Below are positions 21,900-32,370 of a DNA stretch of 64,000 nucleotides, piece after piece. Positions within the stretch are counted from its first letter, which is position 1, and each line of letters opens with the position of its first letter. The position numbers were made by a program, and so were the translations under genes. This stretch comes from Phytophthora quininea (taxonomy: Eukaryota > Oomycota > Peronosporomycetes > Peronosporales > Peronosporaceae). The notes beneath the pieces were generated by a model that was not told the origin of the DNA, ran no database searches, and saw only the letters and a program-made list of their open reading frames with translations. The DNA lies in NCBI GenBank assembly GCA_011947345.1, contig JAAVTG010000218.1:1-64000 (forward strand), read 5' to 3'.

Positions 21900-23300
21900 G
21901 TATAATTACAACTGTTGGGTCTGTTGAGTGCATCTTAACAGCCAGGCTTCAACATGCTGTACACACATAAACCGCTGCATGTCACGAACGCATATATTTT
22001 GAGTTACCACCGCACCATCGAGGACGGTGACGACACGAAACTCAGTTATGTGTACCCCACCGTACAGATACCCATACAGCATGGTAGCGCTGCTGTTCGC
22101 CCGCTGAGGCCCGGTGGCGGTCAATACTAAGCGCTCTGACACATACAACTGTACACATTCTGGGCATGAATGGCACTCACTGTATATGGATATCTATCAT
22201 TATTGACACTGACAACCGCACATGTGGGTGGAATGTCTATTGGTTTATCCACGCTATCACTGACTGTACTATGGCGTCAGCTACTTGAGTCGCTCTCTAT
22301 ATACTAGAACTACTGCTATTCGCCCCCGTGGAAGCTGTAGTAATCAATATCACGACTTGGGAACAGTATTCGCGCCGGGCACGTCGATTTCAAACACGTT
22401 ATGTGCGATCTTCTGTAGCCTACGGCATGTACTGCACCCGTTTAGTACCATCGTTTGCAGACACGTCTATGTTAACGTCTGAATTGGGTCGATTGTCGAA
22501 CCCACAACAATAGACTTTCGTGCTGCCTATGTTGATGCTGATTGCTGTCGTACGACCAGCATGATCATCTTTCCATGCCTGCAGACACGTCTACATGATG
22601 TCAATGCTGGACATGCACTGCACATACGCATCCCGACCGAAACGAAACAGCTATGCCATTGACACACAGCTAATTAGGCATCTCTCAACTGGTTACGCGG
22701 GTCCTGGATATCGCCGCACTCTAGCACTGGCCACACTGGTGTGGAGAACGGATCGACAGCTATGTTCATTGGTCAGCACGTTTGCATGACAGAATGTTGT
22801 GCATGCGTGTATACACCGTTACCGCACAGGTACTGCATGCTGCGCGCTCATGTATAAAGTGTAGATGGCAGCAGTTGATTGATGGTTACGCAGGATGGTT
22901 GCTGACCCCACGACAACGTTAGACGTTTTTGAACGACACACAGACACATCTACACGATGTAGATACTGGACACGTGCTTCACGCGTGCTCCGCGAAAGAA
23001 ACAACATAGCCGCGGTATCGTCAAGTAGTTAAGTAGTGCTCTCTCAACAGCATTACGTGCGTCCTGGACAACGGTGCATGATGTACTGACCGCTTGATTA
23101 CCACGGAAATGGTAGGCTAACAGCAGTTGTTAACACGTTTGTATGGAAAAACTAGACGAATGTGACTGATTGAAAGAACTACACGAACGAGACAACTCAT
23201 TTCACATGTGTTGCTTCAGTACACGAACTGCATGCTGCGTGCTCCTGTGCACGTGACAGTAGCTAAATACCACGACAGTTACACGCAGGAGCTGTTGTCG
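21900..23300. repeat. Degenerate tandem repeat array
   Basis: Similar blocks recur. CAGACACGTCTACATGATGT then CTGGACATGCACTGCAC at about 22580 matches CAGACACATCTACACGATGT then CTGGACACGTGCTTCAC at about 22940. The following CTCTCAAC...GCGGGTCCTGGA and the closing ACTGCATGCTGCG also repeat. The period is roughly 350 bp with much divergence. GCTGTTCGCCC at 22092 and GCTATTCGCCC at 22315 suggest further units. No coding signal is seen. Confidence 0.5.
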
Positions 23301-23537
23301 CTGACGGAGACTACTGCCGAAGTCCATGCATGGCTATAAGTAATATTTTGTGTGCACTTGATCTGAGCTACACTACAATTTCTTCGTTGTCTTATCTGCA
23401 ACAGAAAGTTGTATTCAGTTGGGACTGACCTCTGTGGCGTGTTGAAGCAGATATCTACACTGTATATCACCGCACGCACTTTCGATTTAAATTAGAGCAA
23501 TGGAGCGTGCGCAGATGTAGTATACTCTGAGGATACA

Positions 23538-23870
23538 ATGGAGGCGCTGGACAACAGGAGTACACTTGACGTTGCATTCGCCTGTAAGCTGGAGTGTTCT
23601 CTTACCGCCAGCTCCACGTGGCGCTTTCGCGCGCAAGGTCGAGGAAGGGCATCACGATCATGGTGGACGACTCTGCCATCGAGGAGGACGCTGTGCGCAC
23701 GAAGGACATCGTCTACCGCGAGGTCTTCGCCGCTCGCCAGGGCTTCTAACTGCATCAATACATGTCTTCCTTTGCATTTGAAAACTTTGCCTGTGTCTCC
23801 AACATGGCCCACAGCTCCATCCCGCTGCCGAGCGACAGCGAAGGCGGCACTGGCGAGTAGTGGAGCGAGA
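23538..23870 (+). pseudogene. GC-rich coding-like fragment near the Helitron 3' end
   Basis: Base composition rises sharply over the flanks. One + frame reads GITIMVDDSAIEEDAVRTKD and on to REVFAARQGF before a stop, and another reads SFAFENFACVSNMAHSS. Both look like real protein, but the frames do not join. I do not recognise the gene. Its place just inside the 3' end is where Helitrons often hold captured gene pieces. Confidence 0.35.
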
Positions 23871-23910
23871 TGCAAATCGAGCGTAACGGGTTGCATCGAA
23901 CCATGTCCTA

Positions 23911-23942
23911 TCGCCCGCGTGAGCGGGCGACACCAATGCTAG
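23911..23942 (+). other. Helitron 3' terminus (hairpin plus CTAG)
   Basis: TCGCCCGC-GTGA-GCGGGCGA is a perfect 8-bp stem with a 4-nt loop (23911-23930). The 8-nt spacer CACCAATG is followed by CTAG at 23939-23942 and T outside. This is the canonical Helitron end structure. Confidence 0.8.
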
Positions 23943-24168
23943 TCTTTAACATAAACCGCGTGTCCGTGTGTGTGTCCGTCAGTCACGCTTTTCAGGGCTT
24001 ATGATTGGTAGAAAAGAAAAGCCTAACAGAATTAAGTACATCCCGCCGAGCGAAGCGAGGCTTTAGTCTTAAGTGCTCCGGAGAACTAAGACTGTGCCGC
24101 TGTGCGGCGCAGCCAGCTGGCTTGTTGATAAAACAATAACACCAATGACAATTGCTGATCAATGTATT

Positions 24169-24973
24169 TTACTTGTTAATCAAGTCGAGTTTCTGGTTTC
24201 TCCGCCTCACTTGCGAAGTCATTTTCCTCATGTCGTCGAGGTATTCCTCAAAGTAGCGATAATTGACGTGTTCGGTGAGGTCCGTCCCCGTTTTCCCCGT
24301 CAACCCCAGCGACGCCTTGACGAAGTCTTTGGACCTTTTCTTCTCGGTGCGGACCCACAACTTGGCGAGAAACTCGAGTCGAGACTGTTGTAGAAAGATA
24401 TCCCCAATGTCCGGGTTGGGAAGCTTTTCGGCCAAGATGGTCTCGTCATCGACTATGTTGACGTATTTTGCGTAGACTTTAAACTCTTCTGCCTGTTTCA
24501 GGAGATTCAACGGGGTTGTCTGTAGGCCAAGCATCGACCAGACCTCGTAGGTCGAATACTTGTTGCTCAAGTAATAGCCCAGAGTGCCTTCGAACTTGGC
24601 CAGATACTCCTCGTAGAACTTGTAGTTGCTGCTCTTCTTGAGCGAGTCGCCAAACTTACTGCCCAGTTTTAAGCCCGTTTTGACTTGCTCCGGCGACCAA
24701 AACCGATCGAACCAGTCGTCGATTTGCGTCCACTTGGATGTCTCCTTGGTTGCACTCAACTTGGCAACAATCGAAGGCACGACGGGGATCTTGACACGCT
24801 CCTCGGAGTTGGTCGTGGTGTTGCTGTCGGTTCGCAGGTTTCGACCTGGACCAAAAGAGGATGGCGTTGACGGTTGGCTTCGTGAGTGAGTTTGTCGGGT
24901 CTGCCTCGACGATAGAAGTGATACCGACGAAGTAGAGGATGCTTGTGGCGAGTAGGAAATTAAAAGGAGATAT
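24169..24973 (-). pseudogene. RXLR-WY effector relic, start codon lost
   Basis: The open frame holds GRNLRT (RXLR) and SEERVKIP (EER), then WY-type modules (WTQIDDWFDRFW; YKFYEEYLAKFEG; VWSMLGLQTTP; VKASLGLTGKTG). Compared with the paralog at 54200, the signal-peptide sequence is present but in another frame, and its first codon is ATA (24973-24971) where the paralog has ATG. An indel lies between signal peptide and RXLR motif. The frame also runs about 14 residues past the usual end. RXLR effectors are secreted and enter plant cells; this copy as read would not be secreted. It is closely related to the truncated gene at 40195. Confidence 0.75.
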
Positions 24974-25194
24974 GATTCTGGACTTGGAAACACTCGACTG
25001 AGCTTGGAGCAGTTGTTGATCGGAGGGTGGATTGCCAAGTGAAACATTCCCAACGCCTTTCGTCAGTGATGAAGGTGATTTGGAAAGGTGCTACACCAGA
25101 ATAATATAACCGCAATGTCTCCGAATGTGTGTACAGCAAGCTGAAGATTTAATGATTTTTCATTTCACGCAGGCCAAATGTGATGCAGGAGAAG

Positions 25195-25560
25195 CATATT
25201 ACGTCCTGGGAAGAAGCCACACAAACCTTATCACGTGGCTGTACGCCGAACCAGGCCGGCCACCATTTTCTCGATCCACCACGCACTCCTCCTCGTGACT
25301 CAAGTTAAACGTGCCTCGTGAATGCCCCGACGCAAGACATGACGCCACCCTGTCGACGGGTGTTGAGCGAACGCACGTCTGCCTGATGTCGCTCGTCCAC
25401 GTCGCATCAGCTTTGATGTCGCTCGTCCACTTCGCATCAGCTTTGATGTCGCTCGTCCACTTCGCATCAGCTTTGATGTCGCCACCCTGTCGAAGGGTAC
25501 TGTGCGACGCATCTTCGCCCTTGGCGCCTAACTGAGTACTGTATTGCAGTGAAACTAAGG
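25195..25560. repeat. Composite dispersed repeat, copy A, with 30-bp tandem units
   Basis: It contains GATGTCGCTCGTCCACTTCG-type 30-bp units, three in a row at about 25384-25473. These are bounded by two related blocks (GCCACCCTGTCGACGGGTGT and GCCACCCTGTCGAAGGGTAC). The left third (25200-25325) is the reverse complement of the left part of copy B at 44344-44452. Confidence 0.7.
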
Positions 25561-25679
25561 CCAGCTGCTTGGCAGGCTGGGTACGCGACACCTTTGGTTT
25601 GTCCGAAATGCTTCAGTCCGCAATTTGTCGCTCAAGTCATAACACCTCTTAACCCACTCAAGCGATTCCAAGCTCAACT

Positions 25680-26402
25680 ATGCGTCTGCATCACGTGCTG
25701 CTAGTACTGACAACCATTTATTTCGCTGGTCTCATAGCGGTCAACCCAGATGAGATTTCTTCAGTGGCCTCACCTGATAACGTCGATAAGACCCAGACAC
25801 TCGGCCACTCACGTAACTTGAGAGTCGACGGTGAAGAGAGGGTGCGAATTCCTGTTGTGTCGTCCCTGGCTGCGAAGATGAGAGCGGCCAAGGAGGCCAA
25901 GGAGACGGCAAAGGAGGCAGCCAAGTGGAAACAAGTCGACGACTGGTTCAACGAACTTCGGACACCGCACGAGGTCAAGGTCAATTTAAAGTTGGAGAAC
26001 AAGTTTGGTGCAAAACTCGCGAAGGACAAGAACAACAAATTCTACCAGGCGTATCTGATCAAGTTCGAAGGAATGTTCGACGATTTCTTGCAGAGAGATC
26101 TCCCGACATACAACGTGTGGATGCTACTTGGCCTCGATAAATTCATGACGATTAAAACCTTCAAGCCGATTAAAGCCTCGAAGCAGTCGGAGGAACTCGA
26201 GATGTATGCAAAGTACGTCAACATGTTCGACGACAAAGCCATCGCGGCAAATAAACTGCCGAACCCCGATACCTTAGAGGTCCTTTTTCCAGCTTCTAAA
26301 TTCGAGTTCGTAGCGAAACTTGCGATTCGCACCTACATGAGGAGACCAGAAGAATACATCAGGGCCTCGCTTGGGCTGACCGGGAAGACGGGGAGGAACT
26401 GA
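25680..26402 (+). CDS. RXLR-WY effector candidate (C-terminal end truncated)
   Basis: This is a 240-residue frame with a clear signal peptide (about 1-21, MRLHHVLLVLTTIYFAGLIA), RNLR at 45-48 and EER at 52-54. WY/LWY-type modules follow: WKQVDDWFNEL with FYQAYLIKFEG, VWMLLGLDKF with LEMYAKYVNMFDD, and RPEEYIRASLGL. The stop comes early at GKTGRN; a neighbouring frame continues ELTNHVNYPYFKEYL to a TGA at 26465-26467, as in paralogs, so one base is missing near 26395. The rest is intact and the motifs are canonical. It probably acts as a secreted, host-translocated virulence protein; the host target is unknown. Confidence 0.85.
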   Translation: MRLHHVLLVLTTIYFAGLIAVNPDEISSVASPDNVDKTQTLGHSRNLRVDGEERVRIPVVSSLAAKMRAAKEAKETAKEAAKWKQVDDWFNELRTPHEVKVNLKLENKFGAKLAKDKNNKFYQAYLIKFEGMFDDFLQRDLPTYNVWMLLGLDKFMTIKTFKPIKASKQSEELEMYAKYVNMFDDKAIAANKLPNPDTLEVLFPASKFEFVAKLAIRTYMRRPEEYIRASLGLTGKTGRN

Positions 26403-26589
26403 CGAATCACGTGAATTACCCGTACTTTAAGGAGTATCTGGATAACGTCGCTAAACTCTCTTCGTGATCGATTTCCGGTGGGTGGAAGTAGGAGTACAAT
26501 CGTAATACAATACGAAATGGAGTGCTGCGCTAAATTTTCTGGATTCCATAGTGATCCCACAAATTTCAACTGAGAAAAACCAAGGAGGA

Positions 26590-28085
26590 AATTGAATTGA
26601 TTAACTGTTTAGCGGATTTCTCGTCTTAAGGTGATAAGCTATCTATCCGTGAGAGTTACGTTCGTGTCGTCCACATGTGGTGCATGGGTTCCGGGATATT
26701 ATTTTCTGGCGGATCACAGCCAAGTTGTTGCAGCACGCGGACCACAGTAGCGCGGTTGCAATGAAGCTCCTGTGCGTGTTGGTAGAGGAATTGGTAGTGC
26801 ATCTTGAACGAGTTCAGCAGATTGGGAATACTTGGCACTTCAGCTATTGTTTCCTGGAAATGAATGTCGTTCCTGAGCCGCCATGTTGCGTGAAACACAA
26901 TCGCTGTGTAGATCCTCCATCGAAGTATCAGTTCTTTGTGCTCGCTTCTCTTGTTCCTACGGAGGTCTTGCAATCTTGGGAAGAGTCGCAGCCTCCAGCT
27001 TAGGTCGACGCAAAACAACCTCGACCACCGGCTCCATATTTCGCTCCACATTGGTTCTAATGACGGGCACGTGAAAAAGCAGTGTTCTACCGTTTCGATC
27101 TCCTGGCATTCCGGACGAACGCAGTTTTGGATGGTAGGATTTAGTTCTCTGAGGAAGTATAGTCGTGAACCGACTGTGAGGTCTCCGAAGCACATTCGTA
27201 CTATCACATCATGAATTACCGGCAGTAGATATCCACGTAGAGAAATCACACTGGACAAGGTTTCATGAATCCTTTGTCGAGGACACCCCAGGTCTTCCAT
27301 CGGATGATGCATCAACTCCGGAACTTGCTGGAGAATCACCTTCCAATCTTGCGATCGCAAATTTGGGAAGAATCGCGTAGTTGGTTCTGTTGGGAGACAG
27401 CTGCTTACCTTGATTCCAAATATCGGTGGTGAATTCGTACTTCTTACTTCCTGCATTCCTCCTTCGTCCGGATGCGGTAGTAAGCGATGAAATAATCGGC
27501 TCATTTGATGGTAGAGCACGAAAATGTCATGCGGAAGCACTTTCGTCCCAAGTACTGGATGAATCTCGGAGCAGACGTCCGTGAAAAATGCCGTTGACGA
27601 TGGCTAGTCGAGATTGGCACCCAGGAAGTCGGCAAAACATAATTTTTGATGTTTTGCCAGTTCCCGACAGAGCGCTCGGAAGGCGTTTGACCCTGACCCC
27701 AGGGGCTTCGCCGGACTTGCTGGGCTTCGAGTATCCAGTACCTGAAATTCAGGCAACCTACTCCATCAAATTGGGGTGAACAACACCTTCTACAGTGTTT
27801 TCATTCTGCTGTAGTGAATCGACTCCGGGGCTGGCCATTTAATTCTGTTCCACTCCCGTAGCAAGTGTCTCCACCACAAAGGTAGCATGCTCGACCTCCA
27901 GTCCGCTGGTTTCGGTGGGTTTTGAAGTAAGAAATCACTCAGTCGCGGGCGGGCGAAGTTGCCATAGCGTAATTGGATCATGTAGAGCATCGGGCGATAC
28001 CATACGTTGTCATCTTCATCTGGGTGTGTAGTCATCGCTAATACAAATTCCTGGAGAAGTTGAAAGTGTTGGCGACGAATAACAG
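26590..28085 (-). pseudogene. LINE (non-LTR retrotransposon) C-terminal remnant
   Basis: The frame 26656-27540 holds the zinc-binding motif after the reverse transcriptase (zf-RVT type): NCVRPECQEIETVEHCFFTCP, i.e. C-x3-C-x8-H-x4-C. It continues with a helical tail (VFHATWRLRNDIHF). An upstream piece in the same orientation (27790-28035, PLWWRHLLREWNRIKW) belongs to the same protein. About 200 bp of unexplained sequence (27590-27785) with an inverted repeat (GGCAAAACAT / ATGTTTTGCC) separates them. The reverse transcriptase itself is absent, so this is a 5'-truncated copy. Related remnants lie at 35124-36006 and 39656-40135. Its 5' side abuts an effector C-terminus at about 28090. Confidence 0.75.
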
Positions 28086-28099
28086 TAGCTAGCCTCGTC

Positions 28100-28716
28100 C
28101 CAGTCAGATTCTCTAGCCCCAGCCAACTCTTGACGAATCTGCCGGTCTGTCCTTAGAGGCCCAAATTCCGACCATCACAGTCACTTCGGCGTTGGGTGAG
28201 CAGAAGACTGTCCAGCGATTCGGATTCGGGGGTTCTTCGACTTTAGAACTGTGTCGTCCATCATGTTGACGTACTTCGTGTATATCTTCAACTCGTCTGA
28301 GTCCTTCAGCACCTCCGCAGGCATCCTGTCGAGGCCAAGCATGTTCCAAACATGGGTCGTGCGGAGATTCTGGCGCAGATAGTCGTCCAATTGGCCGTCA
28401 AACTTCGCCAGATACGCCTTGCAGAACTTGTAGTTATTGGCTTTCGCGAGTCTCGCCCCGAACTTGTTCTTCAGCTTGAGGTTGCTCTTGACCGTATAGG
28501 CGCTCACTTTTGGTCGAACCAGTCGTCAACCTGCTTCCACTGGGTTGTCTCCTTGGTTTTCCGTGTCGCACTCAGTTTGGCGGCAAGCGACGACACGCCA
28601 CGAATGTTGATTCGATCTCCAGACTCAAGTCTCAGGCTTCGTGAACTGGCATTCGCAGTAGTACTTCCGATGACCAAGATTACCGTCGCGATCAGTAGAG
28701 CTCGACGCAGGAGCAT
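28100..28716 (-). pseudogene. RXLR-WY effector, frameshifted
   Basis: ATG 28716 opens a signal peptide (LLRRALLIATVILVIGSTTA), RSLR, then GDR in place of EER. WKQVDDWF follows and the frame breaks near 28505. The next frame carries YTVKSNLKLKNKFG, FCKAYLAKFDGQLDDYL, VWNMLGL and a frame change near 28220. The extreme C-terminus is only partly readable and ends beside the LINE remnant. Several breaks make decay more likely than error. Confidence 0.7.
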
Positions 28717-28763
28717 GGTTGGGTTCGGAGCCACTTGAGATTGTAGTGGCACGTTGGTCTTGA

Positions 28764-28782
28764 GGCGAATATTGCAAAGTGA
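28764..28782 (-). promoter_or_regulatory. Oomycete initiator-like element
   Basis: On the minus strand it reads TCACTTTGCAATATTCGCC, 48 bp before the ATG at 28716. It matches the TCA-TT-x-CAATTCGCC element found before other effectors here. Confidence 0.5.
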
Positions 28783-28985
28783 AAGGGAACTGACCGTGGT
28801 TCGACATAGGTGCCAGTACATGTAACATGATAGTCAACACCGCGTGACACCGTAGATTGTGTGCTCGTTTCAGTTTTGGTTGAGGACCAGGTGCCGAACA
28901 CGGGGAAGATCGATCACAAGGTTAGTGTGGTTTTGTTGAGGCGGCTACAACGTACTGATGTGTATGGCGATCGTTCCTGCTATTG

Positions 28986-29250
28986 TTTTGAATATTATGC
29001 TTCTCTTTCCTTGAACAGAAAAAGAAAAGTGTTCTTCTTTATGTTTTACAAGTCACAGACCCAGGGTAAAGTTTCATGCCATCCAGTGTTGAACGAGCGG
29101 TATATTTCTACCGCCACTTGGACTTCTTCTTGGTCATTGTTCATGACGACAACCCCTCGACACTCGCAACAAATCTAAAGCTTCTATGCTAAAACAAAGC
29201 TGTGAAAACATCATTGAAGGCCATTGAACCGTTAACGTTAACCGCTCGCG
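28986..29250. repeat. Effector 3'-flank duplication, copy A
   Basis: It is nearly identical to 45306-45555, from TTGAACAGAAAAAGAAAAGT to GTTAACGTTAACCGCTCGCG. In both places it lies directly downstream of a minus-strand effector, so the flank was duplicated with the gene. Confidence 0.8.
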
Positions 29251-29254
29251 AAGA

Positions 29255-30393
29255 CTAGGTAGATTCCTTCTTCACCGCGTCCAGGTATCTGGTGAAATAG
29301 CCGTAGTTCGCGTGCTCGGTGAGTCCCGCCCCTTTCAGGTCTCGAAGTCCCAGCCAGCTCTTGACGTAGCCTTCAGGTCTTTTCATCGCAGCCCAAATCC
29401 CAAGCTTCACAGCCAATTCAACTTGAGGAGAATAGAACACCTCCAGACTAGAGGGATTCGGGTTCTTTGACGCAAGAAATTTGTCGTCTAGAATGTCGAT
29501 GTACATTATGTAGATCTTCAGTTCTTCCGACGTTCACAGTCATCTTGTCCAGCCCGAGCATCTCCCAGACAGACGTTGTGCGGTGGTTGCCTTGCAAAAA
29601 GTGGTCCAGTCTGGTTTAGAATTTCGCCAGGAATGCTTCATAAACCTTGTAGTTGTTGGCGTGCACGAGCTTATGGCCGAACTTGTTCCCGAGTTTTAAG
29701 TCACTCTTGGCCATCACAGGGTCGACCATTGTTCGAACCAATAGTCGATTTGCTTCCACTTTGCGGTCTCCTTGGCCTGTTGCGTCGCTCTCAGCTTAAC
29801 AGCAAGTGGCAACACGACAGGAATGTTGACTCGCTCTTCAGACTCGACTGCAGCGGCTTCGGATGCTGGCGCATAGGCCGTCGGACTCGGAAGCTTATTA
29901 ACTGTGATAGCCTTGCCATTGACAATGTTAACGTACTTGGTGTAGATTTTCATTTCGTCTGTCTCCTTCATGAATTTCACCGGGATAGTGTCGAGTCCCA
30001 GCATCGACTAAATACTGTAGGCGGGGCAGTCTTGTGTAGATATTCGTCCAGCCTACCATCGAACTTGGCCAGGAATCGTTGGTAGAACTTGTAGCCCTTG
30101 GCCTTTAAGAGCTTAACTCCAAATATTTTCCCCAGCTCCAAGTCATTCTTGACTGGTATAAGAGTGTAATCCCACTTGAACCAGCGGTCGACTTGCTTCC
30201 ATTTTGCTGCTTCCTCGGCCTTCTTAGCCGCCTTCGTTTTTGTTATAAGTGGCGACACGACAGGAATATTGATCCTCTCTTCGGCATTAATTCCGACCAA
30301 GCAAACACTTCACTTGCGACTTGACGGTCGCAACGTGACTGAGTTAGTCGATTCTACAACAGTAGTGGTGAAGAAAATGGCGCGCAAAGGCAT
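29255..30393 (-). pseudogene. Fused and decayed RXLR-WY effectors (two genes merged)
   Basis: From ATG 30393 (signal peptide internally deleted) come AEERINIP and a first WY region (WKQVDRWFKW; FYQRFLAKFDG), with a break near 30005. Then MLGLDTIP and EMKIYTKYVNIVNG run straight, in one open frame, into ESEERVNIP, the start of a second effector, with WKQIDYWF. The joint is at about 29860-29880. The second gene continues, broken near 29530-29730, to its C-terminus (MKRPEGYVKSWLGL) and stop at 29255. This shows a deletion between two tandem effectors. Confidence 0.7.
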
Positions 30394-30432
30394 CGTGAGG
30401 TTGGAAAGTCTTGAAAGTGTTGGTGTCTGGAA

Positions 30433-30449
30433 GGCGAATTGAGAACTGA
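30433..30449 (-). promoter_or_regulatory. Oomycete initiator-like element
   Basis: The minus strand reads TCAGTTCTCAATTCGCC, 40 bp before ATG 30393. Confidence 0.55.
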
Positions 30450-30760
30450 CGCATAATATAGTAAATATCGTGTTGCATGCTGCTGTTACATATTGAAAAT
30501 CATGATGACGTGAAGCCTCGCAATGCTTGACCTCAAATCCAAATTGTTTGTTGCAGAGCTGTCCAACATGAGTTCGGTAGATGAAAACTTGAAGCGCCTT
30601 CTGCCAGAATGCTACGGATTAGTTCAAATCTATTGTAGATTATCCGAGCAACTTCCACATTGGATGACGACCGAGAATCGCAGGGTTCTTGCCAGCCAGC
30701 AGATAAGTAAACTCTACAGAGGCTTTCGTCTTTAGCTAGGAACTATGATACCTGCAAACA
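30450..30760. repeat. Effector 5'-flank duplication, copy A
   Basis: It resembles 46376-46690 throughout, for example GAGCAACTTCCACATTGGA against GAGCATCTTCCACATTGGA and CTCTACAGAGG in both. Confidence 0.7.
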
Positions 30761-30849
30761 GCATCAATATTGATGTTGCTGTTATGCCTTTCAAGGTCTC
30801 GTGAAATTCGTTCTGTGCTCAGAAGTGCTACCATAACCACCAGACAAAA

Positions 30850-31560
30850 CGAAATGGCTCCTTTCGATGCAATGACAATGGTAGAAGCAAAAATTCAGTC
30901 TGTAACATGGTTATCCTGCAGGTGGATCGTGGGACCCTTCGTCCTTAAATACCAAAAAAATATTCCGGTCCAAATCCGAGAACGAACGACGAAATCAATT
31001 CCGAAGAGGGTGTCGAAATTGCGTATGGCAAGGAAACAGCCAAATGGACGCAAGCTAACAGGTGGCTCAGTCAATGTTGGTCTCTGGAGCAGGTCAAGAC
31101 GGACTAAAAGCTGGGTAAAAAGTTCGATGACCCCTCAAGAAAAGCGCCAACCACATGATCTCCCAAGTCTACCTGTCCAAGTTCAAAGGCAATCCGGATG
31201 ACTAGTTGCGCAGTAAGTTTTCAGCCTATGAGGTCTGGTCGATGCTTGGCCTAAAGACAACTCAGTTGATCCTGAAGCAGTCGGATGAGCTACGCGAAAT
31301 ATGTCAACGTGCTCGGCGACATAATCATCCAAGTCATTAAGCTGCCCAGCTCGACCATTCGAGATGCAATTTTGCCTCTGTCTCGGCTCGAGTTCGAGTC
31401 CAAACTGTATATCCACAGAGCGATGAAAAACGAAGTTTGTCAGAAGCGTTGCTGGGATTGACTGAAAAATGGGAACAGAACTCACCAAGCACGTCAACTA
31501 TCGCTACTTTACCGAATGTCTCGATGATATCGACAAAATGCCCCCGTAAGTGGCGCGACT
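30850..31560 (+). pseudogene. RXLR-WY effector relic on the plus strand
   Basis: Heavily broken. It still reads SEEGVEIAYGKETAKWTQ, EQVKT, AYEVWSMLGLKTT, YAKYVNVLGD and LPLSRLEFESKLYIHRAM in different frames, in family order. It is nearest to the genes at 24169 and 40195. It has no usable start and many stops. Confidence 0.6.
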
Positions 31561-31649
31561 TCATTAATTAACAAGTAAAACAATAGCGTGCTCAACAATT
31601 GCCTTCCATTATGAATTTTACCATTGTCAAAACCGTTTAACTAGCAACT

Positions 31650-32370
31650 TCTTCACTCCCTCCAGATGTTCTACAAAGTAGTGGTAGTCTCCGTTTTACC
31701 GGTAAGTCTGAGTGAGGCTCTGATGCCGTCTTCAGGTCTTTTTATTGTGGTGCGAATCGTAAATTCGGCATCAGACTCCGGTACAGTAGTGATAAAGGAC
31801 TACAGATTTCTTCGACCGTCGGATTCGGAAACTTCTTTGTCGTCGACCATGACGCCGCACAAAATGGACACTAAAGCTGTCCGGCCTAGGAATATTACCT
31901 GTCGTCGTTGCTTTGTGGTCGAACATGTCGACGTAGGTCGCGTAGATCTTCAACTCATTCGTGTCCTTCATGAGCTTCACTGGTATTTTCTCAAGGCCGA
32001 GCAACGTCCAGACTTGAGGGTAGAAACGTCCTTGCTTAGCAAATTCTCCAGTCTAGTGTGAAACTTCGCCAGGTATCTCTGGTAGAACTTGTAATTCTTG
32101 GCGTTCGTGAGCGTCTTTCCAAACTTGTTGTCCAACTTCAAACTTCTCTTGCCTGTGTCGGGCGACCAGTATCGCTCGAACCAGTCGTTAATTTTCGCCC
32201 ATCTCGGCTTTCTTGGCAGCTCTCAGCTTCGCAGCAAGTGAAGATACAACAGAAGGCTTGAACCTCTCTTCATCAACTGGATCGGTTGATCCTGCCACTA
32301 CGACAGTCGGCAAGCAAATGGCTACCACTATTAGCAGAAGCAAACGATTCTGAAACATTTCAAGTTTCAT
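31650..32370 (-). pseudogene. RXLR-like effector relic with readable signal peptide
   Basis: ATG 32370 (or 32358) begins a signal peptide (MFQNRLLLLIVVAICLPTVV), followed by DEER but no RXLR. AAKLRAAKKAEMGEN follows and the frame breaks near 32190. Remaining WY pieces (YKFYQRYLAKFH; RPEDGIRASLRLTGKT) lie in other frames. It is non-functional as read. Confidence 0.6.

Larger units (their letters stand above)
5256..23942 (+). mobile_element. Candidate Helitron carrying replicase and gene cassette copy 2
   Basis: The 3' end at 23942 is textbook: a perfect 8-bp stem, 4-nt loop, 8-nt spacer, CTAG, then T. The proposed 5' end is TCTAATCCGCGCGAAGCG at 5256, preceded by A, which gives the A/T insertion site Helitrons use. 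Inside, in the same orientation, are a broken RepHel replicase, a nested LTR element, an oxygenase-like gene on the minus strand, and the OB-like, DUF6818 and H4 genes. The 3' end is well supported. The 5' end rests on TC plus a GC-rich start only, so the length (18,687 bp) and the inclusion of the cassette are inference. Confidence 0.45.

Noticed and set aside
24041..24130. Possible second Helitron 5' end (A|TCCCGCCGAGCGAAGCGAGG)
   Set aside because: It shares the GCGAAGCG word with the 5256 candidate, but there is no replicase or 3' end downstream and it runs straight into effector sequence.
25384..25473. Three 30-bp direct repeats that superficially look like CRISPR repeats
   Set aside because: Units are head to tail without spacers and the genome is eukaryotic; it is part of a dispersed composite repeat.
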